DNA of 64,000 nucleotides from assembly GCA_963706005.1 (NCBI GenBank), contig CAVPLL010000011.1, positions 193,546 to 257,545 of the forward strand. Direction: 5' to 3'. The position numbers were made by a program, and so were the translations under genes. Under the pieces are notes generated by a model. That model had not been told where the DNA came from. It was given only the letters and a program-made list of their open reading frames with translations, and searched no databases. The stretch is from DASSJM01 sp963706005 (GTDB lineage Bacteria > Actinomycetota > UBA4738 > HRBIN12). This document shows, piece after piece, positions 1 through 8,069 of this stretch. Position 1 is the stretch's first letter; each line of letters starts with the position of its first letter.

Positions 1-1295
1 AGGTGGGTGACGACGCGGTCGGCAACGTCGACCGCGCGTTCGGCCGTCCGGAGCAGCCGCTCGACGCGGAGGTGGCCGGGGAACGTCCACTCGGGAACCT
101 TGACCGCGCCGCGCCCGTGCTGCGGAAGCGGATCGCGCTCGAAGTACTCCTTCACGTACTCGTAGAGACCTTTGTACTGCAACGAGTTTCGGGCACCCGA
201 TGACACGTGGTAGTAGGCGGGCGACCCGGGCTCGGGCGGCCGGGCCGCGGCCGCTAGCATCGCGTTCACGACGAAGTCGGCCGGGATGATGTCGACGATC
301 CCCTCCGGGATGCCGGGGAACTCGGGGATCGTCCCCCGCCCGTACGCGAGGATGATCGGCTCGGCCATCTTGAACCCCTCGATCCAGCCGGGGAACGGGT
401 GGGCGTACGACGACTCGATGATCGAGGGGCGCACGATCGACAGCGGCGCCCCGTTCGACGCGGCGAGTTGCTCGACCGCGCGCTCGCCCATCGCCTTGGT
501 GAACGTGTAGTTGTCGGGCCAGCCGAGCGTCTGCGCTCGCGCCCGCCCGTACTGGACCAGCCGCTTGGTCACCCAGGTCTTGCGCCGGTCCTCGGCGTCA
601 TCGGCGACGGACTTGGGGCCGGCGCGTCCGTGTTCGGCGCGGGCCCTGCGCAGGAACGAGTCGAGGATCTCGGGCTTGCGGCTCGCGGCCTCCACGTCGG
701 CCCGCGCTCGGATCGCGAGGTCGGACTCGGCCTGCCAGTCGACACGGTGGTCGAGCGTGGTCTCTGGGATGACACCCTTGCGGACGCCGGCGACGTACGC
801 GGTCGAGACGTGGAGCAGATGCGGCGCCGGGTTGTTCGCGAGCGCCGCCTCGTACAGGCGGACGGCGCCGACCAGGTTGGTGAGGAACCCCTCGTCGATC
901 GGTGGGTCGAAGGCGACCGTCGCGGCGCAGTGGATCACGACGTCGAGCCCGCCCGGGATCTCGAGCTGGGCCGCCGAGAAGTCGCCATCGACGACATCCA
1001 CGCGGTCCCCGAGCATCGCCGCGATCCCCTCGTTGCCCACCCGGTCGCGCAGGGCGTTGAAGGTCGGGCGGCCCATCAAGGACTCGACGCGCTGGCGGCC
1101 GCTCGAGCCGAGCTGCGGGCGGACCAGCAGCGTGATCCGCGTGTCGGGGAAGTCGAGCAGGAGCCGTTCGAACACGGCCTGCCCGAGGAACCCAGTCACC
1201 CCCGTGACCAGGATGTTCTTGCCGGCCAGCCGCCGAACGATCGAGGGCGAGCGTGCCTGGCGGGGCTTCCGCGGGGCAGAAGGTCCATCTACCAC
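1..1295 (-). CDS. Fatty acyl-CoA reductase, NAD-binding (partial, C-terminus off the left edge)
   Basis: Translating the minus strand from a GTG at 1295 gives an uninterrupted frame to base 1, so the C-terminal part lies outside the window. Near residues 24-34 is the Rossmann motif VTGVTGFLGQ. Later come VIHCAATVAFD, HVSTAYVAG and YTFTKAMGE (catalytic Tyr-Lys of extended SDRs), typical of the NAD_binding_4 'male sterility' family that reduces fatty acyl-CoA to alcohol or aldehyde. In actinobacteria these enzymes serve wax or glycolipid synthesis; the substrate here is inferred only from the family. A palindrome lies about 20 bp upstream of the start and could be its operator. Long plus-strand frames over the same bases are antisense shadows. 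Confidence 0.88.
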   Translation of the reverse strand, partial: MVDGPSAPRKPRQARSPSIVRRLAGKNILVTGVTGFLGQAVFERLLLDFPDTRITLLVRPQLGSSGRQRVESLMGRPTFNALRDRVGNEGIAAMLGDRVDVVDGDFSAAQLEIPGGLDVVIHCAATVAFDPPIDEGFLTNLVGAVRLYEAALANNPAPHLLHVSTAYVAGVRKGVIPETTLDHRVDWQAESDLAIRARADVEAASRKPEILDSFLRRARAEHGRAGPKSVADDAEDRRKTWVTKRLVQYGRARAQTLGWPDNYTFTKAMGERAVEQLAASNGAPLSIVRPSIIESSYAHPFPGWIEGFKMAEPIILAYGRGTIPEFPGIPEGIVDIIPADFVVNAMLAAAARPPEPGSPAYYHVSSGARNSLQYKGLYEYVKEYFERDPLPQHGRGAVKVPEWTFPGHLRVERLLRTAERAVDVADRVVTH

Positions 1296-1314
1296 ACGGC
1301 AGATTATGCCCTAT

Positions 1315-1328
1315 CTACCGAGTGGTAG
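1315..1328. promoter_or_regulatory. Palindromic operator candidate upstream of the acyl-CoA reductase
   Basis: CTACCgagtGGTAG is a perfect inverted repeat just upstream of the acyl-CoA reductase GTG (1295). A further CTACC half site sits at 1289-1293, overlapping the start. The placement fits a TetR-type repressor controlling a lipid gene; no such repressor gene is in the window, so the binding protein is unknown. Confidence 0.4.
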
Positions 1329-1459
1329 ACAAGCCCTCCGCGGATCCGGGTCGCCGGCGCTCCTGTGCTCGTGTTATAGATCGACGACGCCGCTAAGGCA
1401 GCTCACCTTCGTACCGACACCTCTAGGAGCGACAGCGATCCGGAACCCGGAGACCTTCG

Positions 1460-1762
1460 ATGAGGCGTTGGCTACATCAGCACGACGATCCAGACTTCGA
1501 TGACAGATATCTGACCGGTGACGTGGTGGAACGCCTGGCCGGAGCGCTCATCGAGCAGGCGTATGAGGTTGCGACCAACGACCCCTCCCCGACGCAGACC
1601 CGACTCACGCCGCCGGCAGACCTGCGGATCGTTCTGGGTGCGAGGGATGTCGTCGGGTGGATGGTCCGACAGGAGTCGTGTCGGAACGACGACGTCCGCG
1701 CGTACGGACTCATCGATGAGTTGATGCCGCCCGACCTCCGCGCACCACTCGAGCTGCACTGA
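1460..1762 (+). CDS. Hypothetical protein, 100 aa
   Basis: A short frame starting ATG at 1460 with GGAG about 8 nt upstream and strongly GC-biased third codon positions, which supports real coding. The protein is acidic and soluble, with no signal peptide or membrane segment. It begins MRRWLHQHDDPDFDDRYL and I recognise no family. It is convergent with the BldD-like regulator at 1811-2284. Competing minus-strand frames over the same bases have poorer codon composition. Confidence 0.5.
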   Translation: MRRWLHQHDDPDFDDRYLTGDVVERLAGALIEQAYEVATNDPSPTQTRLTPPADLRIVLGARDVVGWMVRQESCRNDDVRAYGLIDELMPPDLRAPLELH

Positions 1763-1810
1763 CGGCGCGCCGCGGACCAACTCCCTCCGCGTGTGATCGT
1801 AGGATGGCGT

Positions 1811-2284
1811 TCAGGGTCGCGCGGCATGTTCAGGAGCGAAAGCCGCTCCGATCGCATCGTAGAACTCGTTCACGCGGCGCCCCGTTGCGGTAGCGAGGAC
1901 CTCAAGATCGCCTTCCCGGAGCGCGACGGTGTCGGCGACGTCTTGATCGCGAAGTAGGAAGACGTTCCGGATAAAGCCGTCCAAGATCGCGGCCTCGGTG
2001 CCCTCCATGCTCTTCACTTTGCGGACATCGAGCCGAACGGACGGCCGACCTTCCACCCGTCGTACCACGTCGGCGAGCAATCGGACGGGGGAGATGTCGT
2101 AGAGGAACGCGATCCGGAAGAAGCGCTCGATCGGAACGCTTCGCTCCGCGCGTTCGTAGCTCGCCAAAGTCGACGGCTGGAATGCGCCGGAACTTGCGCG
2201 CGCCGCTTCCCGCAGCGTGAGACCCCGTGCCTCGCGAGCGCGGCGAAGAGCCGCTCCCACTTCCCTGGCCAGCGTGTCGAACAT
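1811..2284 (-). CDS. BldD-like HTH (XRE) transcriptional regulator
   Basis: A 157-residue protein with an N-terminal helix-turn-helix (about residues 8-75; TLASYERAERSVPIERFFRI resembles the BldD recognition region). The C-terminal domain lines up with the c-di-GMP-binding domain of BldD. In Streptomyces BldD the ligand motif is RGD-X8-RQDD; here the aligned residues are R112-D-Q114, eight residues, then R123-E-G-D126. The spacing is kept but the first acidic residue is replaced by Gln. I chose the ATG at 2284, preceded by GGGGAGG, over the ATG at 2326, which has no properly spaced ribosome site. BldD proteins are DNA-binding repressors of development genes; the targets here are unknown. Confidence 0.75.
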   Translation of the reverse strand: MFDTLAREVGAALRRAREARGLTLREAARASSGAFQPSTLASYERAERSVPIERFFRIAFLYDISPVRLLADVVRRVEGRPSVRLDVRKVKSMEGTEAAILDGFIRNVFLLRDQDVADTVALREGDLEVLATATGRRVNEFYDAIGAAFAPEHAARP

Positions 2285-2399
2285 GATCCTCCCCAACGTG
2301 CTCGCGGGATCGAGCTGGCTTCCCATCTTCCGCCATTCGATGGGTCAGGTGAATCACCCGGCTCGGATCCATATGTCCGCGCGCGGGCCCCGGGCAGCT

Positions 2400-2897
2400 C
2401 TAGCCCGAACCCGCGTGCTCCCCCGCTCGTGTCCTGGCATCCTCGATGATCGCGATCGCGGCCCCCCGGTCACGGAATCCGTCCGTCTCGGTGGCATGGT
2501 CCTCGAGGTCCTTGTAGACGTCGAAGAAGTGCTCGATCTCGGCCAGCAGGGTCGGCTGGAGGTCGGACAGATCCTGGACGTGCGACCAGGACGGGTCGCG
2601 CAGGGGCACGCACAGCACCTTCTCGTCGGGGCCTTTCTCGTCACGCATCATGAACACGCCGACGGGGCGAGCGAGGATGCGGCATCCGGGGAACGTCGCC
2701 TCGCCGACGAACACGAGTGCGTCGAGCGCGTCGCCGTCGCCGCCGAGAGTGCCCTCGATGAATCCGTAGTCCGCCGGGTATCTCGTCGCGGTGAACAGCA
2801 TCCGGTCGAGGAAGATGTGGCCGGTCTCGGGGTCGAGCTCGTACTTGTTCCGCGAGCCGCCGGGGATCTCGACCACGACCGTCACGGTGGCGTCCAT
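2400..2897 (-). CDS. ppa: Inorganic pyrophosphatase (family I)
   Basis: Soluble Mg-dependent enzyme hydrolysing PPi to phosphate, pulling biosynthetic reactions forward. About 165 residues, the usual length for the bacterial family. Visible signatures are EIPGGSRNKYELD near the N-terminus, YPADYGFIEGTLGGDGDALD (the metal-binding DGDxLD loop) and the later KGPDEKVLCVP stretch. The ATG at 2897 is preferred over 2906 because a TAGAGT -10 box lies exactly 7 nt before it, giving a leaderless transcript. It is divergent from the MFS gene with only about 30 bp between starts. Confidence 0.95.
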   Translation of the reverse strand: MDATVTVVVEIPGGSRNKYELDPETGHIFLDRMLFTATRYPADYGFIEGTLGGDGDALDALVFVGEATFPGCRILARPVGVFMMRDEKGPDEKVLCVPLRDPSWSHVQDLSDLQPTLLAEIEHFFDVYKDLEDHATETDGFRDRGAAIAIIEDARTRAGEHAGSG

Positions 2898-2904
2898 CGA
2901 CGCC

Positions 2905-2910
2905 ACTCTA
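2905..2910 (-). promoter_or_regulatory. Leaderless -10 box for ppa
   Basis: TAGAGT on the minus strand, 7 nt before the ppa ATG, matching the TANNNT consensus. Transcription would start at or next to the start codon. Confidence 0.6.
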
Positions 2911-2916
2911 GCTGGC

Positions 2917-2922
2917 TACGCT
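2917..2922 (+). promoter_or_regulatory. Leaderless -10 box for the MFS transporter
   Basis: TACGCT, followed by 6 nt and then GTG at 2929. It sits back to back with the ppa -10 box, so the two divergent genes share a promoter region of about 30 bp. Confidence 0.5.
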
Positions 2923-2928
2923 GTGACG

Positions 2929-4353
2929 GTGAGCTCACCCGAGCAGCGGCCACCACCCTGGCGAGCGGTCTTCGCCGGTGCGCGCGGCCGGCTCACGATC
3001 GGGCTCCTGATCCTCGAAGCGCTCGTCGCGATCGAGATCATGGTGGTGGCCACGATCCTGCCCGCCGTCCAAGCCGACCTGCACGGGCTGAAGCTCTACG
3101 GGTGGATCTACGCCGCGCTGACGCTGGCGTCGCTCGGTACCGTGCCGGTCGCGGGACGCATGACCGACCGGATGGGCCCGCGCCCGATCCTCGAGATCTC
3201 GATCGGCTTCTACGTCGTGGGGCTGATCCTGGCCGCGACGGCGCCCACGATGCTCATCCTGGTGATCGCGCGGTTCGTGCAGGGCATCGGTGGCGGCGGC
3301 CTGTACACGGTCTCGCTCGGCACCGTCGCGAAGACCTACCCGAGAGACATCCGGCCCCGGGTGATGGCCTTGCTCGCGTCGATGTGGATCCTGCCGGGGC
3401 TGCTCGGGCCACCGCTCGGCGCGATCATCGCCTCCACGGTGGGCTGGCGGTGGGCGTTCCTGGCTCCCCTGCCGGCCATCGCGCTCGCGGCGGTCCTCGT
3501 GATGCCGGTCCTGCGGGACGTGGAGGTGAGCGAGGAGCGTTCGAGCCTGCCGATCTACGCGTCGCTCGTGCTGATGCTCGGCGCCGGTGCACTGCTCGCC
3601 GGCCTGACGGAGCATTCGGTCTGGAGCGCGCCACTCGTGGTGATCGGCCTCGCGGTGACGATCCCCGCCCTCCGAAGGATCACGCCGCCGGGAACCCTGG
3701 TCGCCCGGCGAGGGCTCCCGGCCGCATCTGCCGGCGCGTTCCTCGCGTCGGCGGCGTTCTTCGGGATCGACGGGTTCGTCACGCTGATGCTCACCCAGGT
3801 GCGCGGGCTCTCGGTCGGGGTAGCGGGGATCGTGCTGACGTGCTCGGCGCTCGCGTGGGCGCTGGGCTCGTGGTGGCAGTCGCGCGTCGCAGGCCGCCTG
3901 GGCACGCGCTGGCTGACGACGTTCGGCGCGTTGCTGATCGCGGCCGGCGGGACGATCGTGGCCGTCGGCCTCCTCGACGTCCCGCTCGCCGTCCCCTACG
4001 TGGGATGGGCGATCGGGAGCGTCGGCATGGGGATCGTGTTCCCGACCATCCCCCTCTCCGTCATGAGCGAGGCGCACGAGGGCCGCGAGGCCGCCGAGCT
4101 CTCCTCGACGATCCTGATGGACTACCTCGGCGTGGGGATCGGCGCCGGCCTCGGCGGCGTCTGCATCGCCCTCGCCGACGCCGGCACGATCTCGCTCGAG
4201 GCAGGGTTGGCCGGGGCGTTCGGGATCGGGGTCTCGTTCGCGCTCGTCCTCGCCCTGGTCGGACGGCGCCTCCCCGAAGCTCGAGACGTGCCAGGACCCG
4301 TTGCGCCGCAGGCGATGGATGAGGAGGGATCCACCATCCATCCCCAGGCATGA
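2929..4353 (+). CDS. MFS transporter (multidrug-efflux-like)
   Basis: An integral membrane protein of about 474 residues with roughly twelve or more hydrophobic segments. The start is GTG 2929 (GTG 2923 is also possible); the longer open frame back to 2791 overlaps ppa and is not expected to be translated. The loop GRMTDRMGPRPILEIS carries the MFS motif A pattern between helices 2 and 3, and RFVQGIGGGGLYTVSLG resembles the drug:H+ antiporter-2 motif, suggesting export of a small molecule. The C-terminal tail (MDEEGSTIHPQA) is hydrophilic. The substrate cannot be read from the sequence. Confidence 0.88.
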   Translation: MSSPEQRPPPWRAVFAGARGRLTIGLLILEALVAIEIMVVATILPAVQADLHGLKLYGWIYAALTLASLGTVPVAGRMTDRMGPRPILEISIGFYVVGLILAATAPTMLILVIARFVQGIGGGGLYTVSLGTVAKTYPRDIRPRVMALLASMWILPGLLGPPLGAIIASTVGWRWAFLAPLPAIALAAVLVMPVLRDVEVSEERSSLPIYASLVLMLGAGALLAGLTEHSVWSAPLVVIGLAVTIPALRRITPPGTLVARRGLPAASAGAFLASAAFFGIDGFVTLMLTQVRGLSVGVAGIVLTCSALAWALGSWWQSRVAGRLGTRWLTTFGALLIAAGGTIVAVGLLDVPLAVPYVGWAIGSVGMGIVFPTIPLSVMSEAHEGREAAELSSTILMDYLGVGIGAGLGGVCIALADAGTISLEAGLAGAFGIGVSFALVLALVGRRLPEARDVPGPVAPQAMDEEGSTIHPQA

Positions 4354-4417
4354 CATCGGCTCCGATCTCGAGACGACGGCCACCGAGACCTGACCCGCCG
4401 ATAGACTTCGCAGTCTG

Positions 4418-4702
4418 ATGGAGATCGCTGCACTCCAGGACGTCCTCCGACGCACCTACGCCGAGCGCGATGCGGAGCGCGGCGTCGACGGCACCTTCCG
4501 GTGGTTGACGGAGGAGGTCGGCGAGGTGGCGCGCGCGCTGCGCGGCGACGGCGACCTGGTGCACGAGCTCGGCGACGTGCTCGCGTGGCTGGCTTCGGTG
4601 GCGACGCTTGCCGGCGTCTCGCTGGAGGAGGCGGCGGCCCGCTACGCGAACGGGTGCCCGAAGTGCGGCGCGATCCCGTGCACGTGCGCGTTCGTTCGAT
4701 GA
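4418..4702 (+). CDS. MazG-like nucleotide pyrophosphohydrolase with C-terminal zinc motif
   Basis: A 94-residue protein with the all-alpha NTP pyrophosphohydrolase signature: FRWLTEEVGEVARALR followed by HELGDVLAWLASVATLAG (EExxE...ExxD metal ligands). Such enzymes hydrolyse nucleoside triphosphates, often damaged ones, to the monophosphate. The tail CPKCGAIPCTC looks like a compact zinc-binding extension, also seen in other actinobacterial relatives. The stop overlaps the next gene's ATG (ATGA at 4699-4702), so the two are probably translationally coupled. Confidence 0.85.
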   Translation: MEIAALQDVLRRTYAERDAERGVDGTFRWLTEEVGEVARALRGDGDLVHELGDVLAWLASVATLAGVSLEEAAARYANGCPKCGAIPCTCAFVR

Positions 4703-5898
4703 CGTCGGAGGTCATCACGCCGGGCGACGTGCACCGTGACGAGCTCGTCGCGCTCATGCGCGTCGCGTTCAACCTCGGCTCAGGCTCACTGGCGGAGCGC
4801 GCCGCGTGGCTGCCGGTGGAGAAGATGCGGTGCGTGGTCGACGGCGATCGCATCGTCGCGGCGGCCGGCGCGCGCGGGTTCCGGCAGTGGTGGGGCGGGC
4901 GCGAACTGGAGATGAGCGGCATCTGGGGCGTCGTCACGCTCCCCGAGCATCGGGGCGGCGGCCTCGCGACGCGGGCCGTGACAGAGCTTCTCGTGCAGGC
5001 GCGTGCGGCCGGGGTGCCGCTGAGCGTCCTGTACCCCGCGACGCAGCGCCCTTATCGGGGCATGGGGTACGAGCTCTCGGGCACGATGACGCGGCACGCC
5101 ATCGCGCTCGACGACCTGCCGCGAGGGTCGCCGGGGCCACTGGCGGTCGAGGAGTATGTCGAGACCCGCGATCTGGAGGACGTGCGTGCGTGCTACCGGG
5201 CATCGGTCTCGGGGCACCAGGGACCGATCGACTCGGACGAGCCGGACTGGTGGCGCGACCGAGTGCTCGGGAGGTGGTTCAGCGACGACGTGCAGCGGAC
5301 GGTGGTCGTGCGGGGTTCGGCGGGTGTGGAGGGCTACGCCTCGTTCACGTACGGAGGAGATCCGGGCGGACCGCTCGATTTCGAGTTCGCGATCAACTGC
5401 CGGCACCTGGTGGCGACGACGGTGGAGGGGTGGTCGTCGCTGCTGTCGTACCTGCGCGGCTTCCGCGGTCTCGGCCGGACGCTGCGGTTCACCGGTCCCC
5501 CGGCCCATCCGCTGGGGCTCCTGGTCGAGGAGCAGCGGCTGCGGCCGGTCTGGTCGTACCGGTGGATGCTGCGGTTGCTGAGCGTGCCGGCGGCGTTATC
5601 GGGTCGCGGATACCCGCCGGTGTCGGGTTCGGTGGTCCTGTCCGTGGAGGACGGGCTGTTCCCCGAGAACCGCGGGCCGTGGCGGGTGGAGGCGGACGGT
5701 GCGGGTTCGGTGTCCGTGTCGCCGGCGTCTGGTGGGGATGGGGTGCGGCCTGTCTCGATCGGGACGTTGTCGTCGCTGTACACCGGGTTCCTGTCCGCGA
5801 GTGATGCCGTGGCATTGGGACTGGTAGAGCCCGAGGCGGCGCCGATGCTGGAGCGGCTGTTCGGCGGGCCCGCGCCGTGGATGTACGACTTCTTCTAG
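4699..5898 (+). CDS. eis: Eis-family GNAT N-acetyltransferase
   Basis: A 399-residue protein. The N-terminal GNAT domain contains the acetyl-CoA loop GVVTLPEHRGGGLATRAV. A second degenerate GNAT-like region follows, then an SCP2-like C-terminal domain ending in a free Phe carboxylate (APWMYDFF), the layout of Eis (enhanced intracellular survival) acetyltransferases. Eis proteins acetylate amines, including aminoglycosides in mycobacteria; the substrate here is unknown. The ATG at 4699 overlaps the MazG-like stop codon. A hairpin about 30 bp after the stop may end the operon. Confidence 0.88.
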   Translation: MTSEVITPGDVHRDELVALMRVAFNLGSGSLAERAAWLPVEKMRCVVDGDRIVAAAGARGFRQWWGGRELEMSGIWGVVTLPEHRGGGLATRAVTELLVQARAAGVPLSVLYPATQRPYRGMGYELSGTMTRHAIALDDLPRGSPGPLAVEEYVETRDLEDVRACYRASVSGHQGPIDSDEPDWWRDRVLGRWFSDDVQRTVVVRGSAGVEGYASFTYGGDPGGPLDFEFAINCRHLVATTVEGWSSLLSYLRGFRGLGRTLRFTGPPAHPLGLLVEEQRLRPVWSYRWMLRLLSVPAALSGRGYPPVSGSVVLSVEDGLFPENRGPWRVEADGAGSVSVSPASGGDGVRPVSIGTLSSLYTGFLSASDAVALGLVEPEAAPMLERLFGGPAPWMYDFF

Positions 5899-5928
5899 CG
5901 AGATCCTGCGACCTTCGGAAGAAGCCTC

Positions 5929-5948
5929 CGATACCGAAGAAGGTATCG
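5929..5948 (+). terminator. Hairpin downstream of the Eis gene
   Basis: CGATACC and GGTATCG form a 7-bp stem around a GAAGAA loop, 31 bp after the Eis stop. No T tract follows, so it is a weak or factor-assisted terminator candidate between convergent genes. Confidence 0.4.
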
Positions 5949-6018
5949 CCGCGGTCGGGAGATCCGGCCTGGCCCCGGTACGCCGTCCGATGCTGGACGG
6001 CAGCCTGGACGGTGGGTC

Positions 6019-7050
6019 TCAGGCGACCGCGCGCTCGGCGATCTGCACCGCGTTCAGTGCCGCACCCTTGCGGAGGTTGTCGCCGCAAGCGAACAGCAGC
6101 AGCGAGTCGTCGTGGCCCTCCGGCTGGCGGATCCGCCCGACCAGCACGTCGTCGATCCCGGCCGCCTCGAGCGGGCTCGGGTAGATCCCCCGGGCCGGGT
6201 CGTCCCGCAGCTGGACGCCGTCGGCGGCCGCGAGCGTCTCGCGAGCCTCCTCGACCGACAGCGGCCGCTCGAACGTCGCGTGCAGGCTCACGCTGTGACC
6301 CACCGGCACCGGCACGCGAACGCAGGTCGCCGAGATGTCGAGCGACGGCAGCGACAGGATCCGTCGGGCCTCGCGCTGCACCTTGATCTCCTCGAACGTG
6401 AACCCGGTCTCCTCGTCGAACACGTCGATCTTCGCGACCACGTTGTACGCGATCGTCTTGCCGAACACGTCGCCCACCGGCAGGGCGTCCGGGTCGGGGT
6501 GCGCCAGGTCGTCCTCCATGCCGTGGAGCTTCTCGACCTGCTCGGTGAGCTCCCGGACGCCCTTCGCGCCGGCGCCCGAGACCGACTGGTAGGAAGATAG
6601 GCTTACGGCCCGCAGGCCGGCCGCGCGGTGCAGCGGCGCGAGCGCCATCAGCGCGGTGATGATCGTGCAGTTCGGCACGGAGTACACCTTCGCACCGCGC
6701 TCGAGCGCCTCCGGGTTCACCTCGGGGATCACGAGCTCCGCCCACGGCTCCATCCGGAACGCGCTCGAGTTGTCCACGCAGACCGTGCCGGCCTCGGCGG
6801 CCTGCGGCACCCAGGTCTTCGCGACCTGGCTCCCGCAGCTCGAGAGCGCGACGTCGACGTCCTCGAGCGCCCCGAGCGAGAGCACACCGACCGCGTGCTG
6901 GCGGTCCCGGAACCGCAGCCGGGTGCCTGCCGTGCGTTCGGAGGCGAGCAGGACCAGCTCGTCGGGCTCCACCGGGAAGTCGCGCTCCTGCAGGATCTCG
7001 AGCATCGTCCGCCCTACGGCACCGGTTGCCCCCACGATCGCGACGCGCAT
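6019..7050 (-). CDS. asd: Aspartate-semialdehyde dehydrogenase
   Basis: Reduces aspartyl phosphate to aspartate semialdehyde, the branch point to lysine/diaminopimelate, threonine and methionine. The 343-residue protein begins MRVAIVGATGAVGRTMLEIL (NADP-binding GxxGxxG). Catalytic Cys lies in SVPNCTIITALMAL, and substrate-binding residues in SSYQSVSGAG and the later RVPVPVGHS. The third possible ATG (7050) is chosen because a TACCAT -10 box lies exactly 7 nt upstream and homology starts there. The partner lysC is about 1.7 kb away on the same strand, not adjacent as in most actinobacteria. Confidence 0.95.
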   Translation of the reverse strand: MRVAIVGATGAVGRTMLEILQERDFPVEPDELVLLASERTAGTRLRFRDRQHAVGVLSLGALEDVDVALSSCGSQVAKTWVPQAAEAGTVCVDNSSAFRMEPWAELVIPEVNPEALERGAKVYSVPNCTIITALMALAPLHRAAGLRAVSLSSYQSVSGAGAKGVRELTEQVEKLHGMEDDLAHPDPDALPVGDVFGKTIAYNVVAKIDVFDEETGFTFEEIKVQREARRILSLPSLDISATCVRVPVPVGHSVSLHATFERPLSVEEARETLAAADGVQLRDDPARGIYPSPLEAAGIDDVLVGRIRQPEGHDDSLLLFACGDNLRKGAALNAVQIAERAVA

Positions 7051-7057
7051 GACGTTC

Positions 7058-7063
7058 ATGGTA
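7058..7063 (-). promoter_or_regulatory. Leaderless -10 box for asd
   Basis: TACCAT on the minus strand, 7 nt before the ATG at 7050. It itself contains an upstream ATG, which explains why longer open frames look possible. Confidence 0.6.
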
Positions 7064-7153
7064 CCGAGCATGGAGGGCGTGGTCCGGCGCTTGTGCGGTC
7101 CCGGCGACAGGGCGTACGGTCGATGCGAGGGCACGAGCACAGGAGGCCGGGCG

Positions 7154-7417
7154 ATGGACGACATCGATGAGCTAGAGGAGCTGGGGCCGCGCGCGAGCCA
7201 TCACCACGGGGCCACGGTCCACGACCACAAGCATTTCCACGTGACGCACTACCTGCATCGCGGCGAGAACTGGGGGCATCTCCTATCCACCCACGCACAC
7301 GAGCACAACCATCCCGAGGTGGAGCACGTGCACATCCCGCACGAGGACGTCGAGAAGGAACACCGGCGCGAGGCGCACATCCACGATCACGCCCGCCCCG
7401 CCGGCTCGCCCGCCTGA
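7154..7417 (+). CDS. Small histidine-rich protein (putative metal binding)
   Basis: An 87-residue protein with about 21 histidines, clustered as HHH, HDHKHFH, THAHEHNH, EHVHIPHE and AHIHDHA. The first 15 residues are acidic (MDDIDELEELG). There is no signal peptide or membrane segment, so it is probably cytoplasmic. The ATG at 7154 has a strong AGGAGG site 7 nt upstream. I recognise no named family. Histidine spacing of this kind suggests binding of Ni, Zn, Co or Cu for storage or delivery, but this is inference. It is followed 28 bp later by a GNAT gene on the same strand. Confidence 0.75.
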   Translation: MDDIDELEELGPRASHHHGATVHDHKHFHVTHYLHRGENWGHLLSTHAHEHNHPEVEHVHIPHEDVEKEHRREAHIHDHARPAGSPA

Positions 7418-7445
7418 CCCGCTCAACCACGTAGCATGCCCGGCC

Positions 7446-8030
7446 ATGACCGACGAGCCCGGCACGCCGCCGCCCTCCCCCGAGACCAACCTGCGCTACC
7501 GGGGCGAGCTCGTCCGGCTGGCCGCGATCGACCCCGACGCCGACTCGGAGGTGTTCGCCGCGTGGTTCGACGATCCCGCGAGCACACGGCTGGCCGGGTT
7601 CCGGCCGGTCTGGCCGATGAACCGTGAGAGCGCCCGGGAACGGCTCGAGGAGTGGGTGAAGGCGTCGCCCGGGTCGATCAACTTCGGGGTGCGCACGATC
7701 GCCGACGACCGGCTCGTGGGGGGGATCGGGATCATGGACATCAACCATGTCGACGGGAACGCGCAGCTCGGGCTGTCGGTCTACCGGCAGGACGACTGGG
7801 GCCAGGGCTACGGCCGAGAGATGGTCCTGCTCGCGCTGCGGTACGCCTTCAACGAGCTCAACCTGCACCGCGTCTGGCTCACGACGAGCGCTTTCAACGA
7901 GCGCGCGATGAAGCTGTACGAGAAGCTCGGGTTCCGCCACGAGGGGCGGGGTCGCGAGCACGTGCTGCTCGACGGCACGCGGTGGGACATCGTCTACATG
8001 GGGATGCTGCGGGACGAGTTCGAGGGCTGA
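7446..8030 (+). CDS. GNAT acetyltransferase, RimJ/RimL type
   Basis: A 194-residue single-domain GNAT. The acetyl-CoA pocket is seen at GLSVYRQDDWGQGYGREMVL, followed by ALRYAFNELNLHRVWLTTSA and MKLYEKLGFRHEGRGREHVL, the canonical RimJ/RimL C-terminal half. These enzymes acetylate protein N-termini or small amines; the substrate is not predictable. A TAGCAT box lies 8 nt before the ATG, again suggesting a near-leaderless message. Confidence 0.85.
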   Translation: MTDEPGTPPPSPETNLRYRGELVRLAAIDPDADSEVFAAWFDDPASTRLAGFRPVWPMNRESARERLEEWVKASPGSINFGVRTIADDRLVGGIGIMDINHVDGNAQLGLSVYRQDDWGQGYGREMVLLALRYAFNELNLHRVWLTTSAFNERAMKLYEKLGFRHEGRGREHVLLDGTRWDIVYMGMLRDEFEG

Positions 8031-8069
8031 GGGCACCGGGGCGCTCGCGGGCGGCGGCGCCGGGCGGGT

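Noticed and set aside
399..1503. Two plus-strand frames of more than 300 residues at the left edge
   Set aside because: They lie antisense to the acyl-CoA reductase, which has full family motifs on the minus strand.
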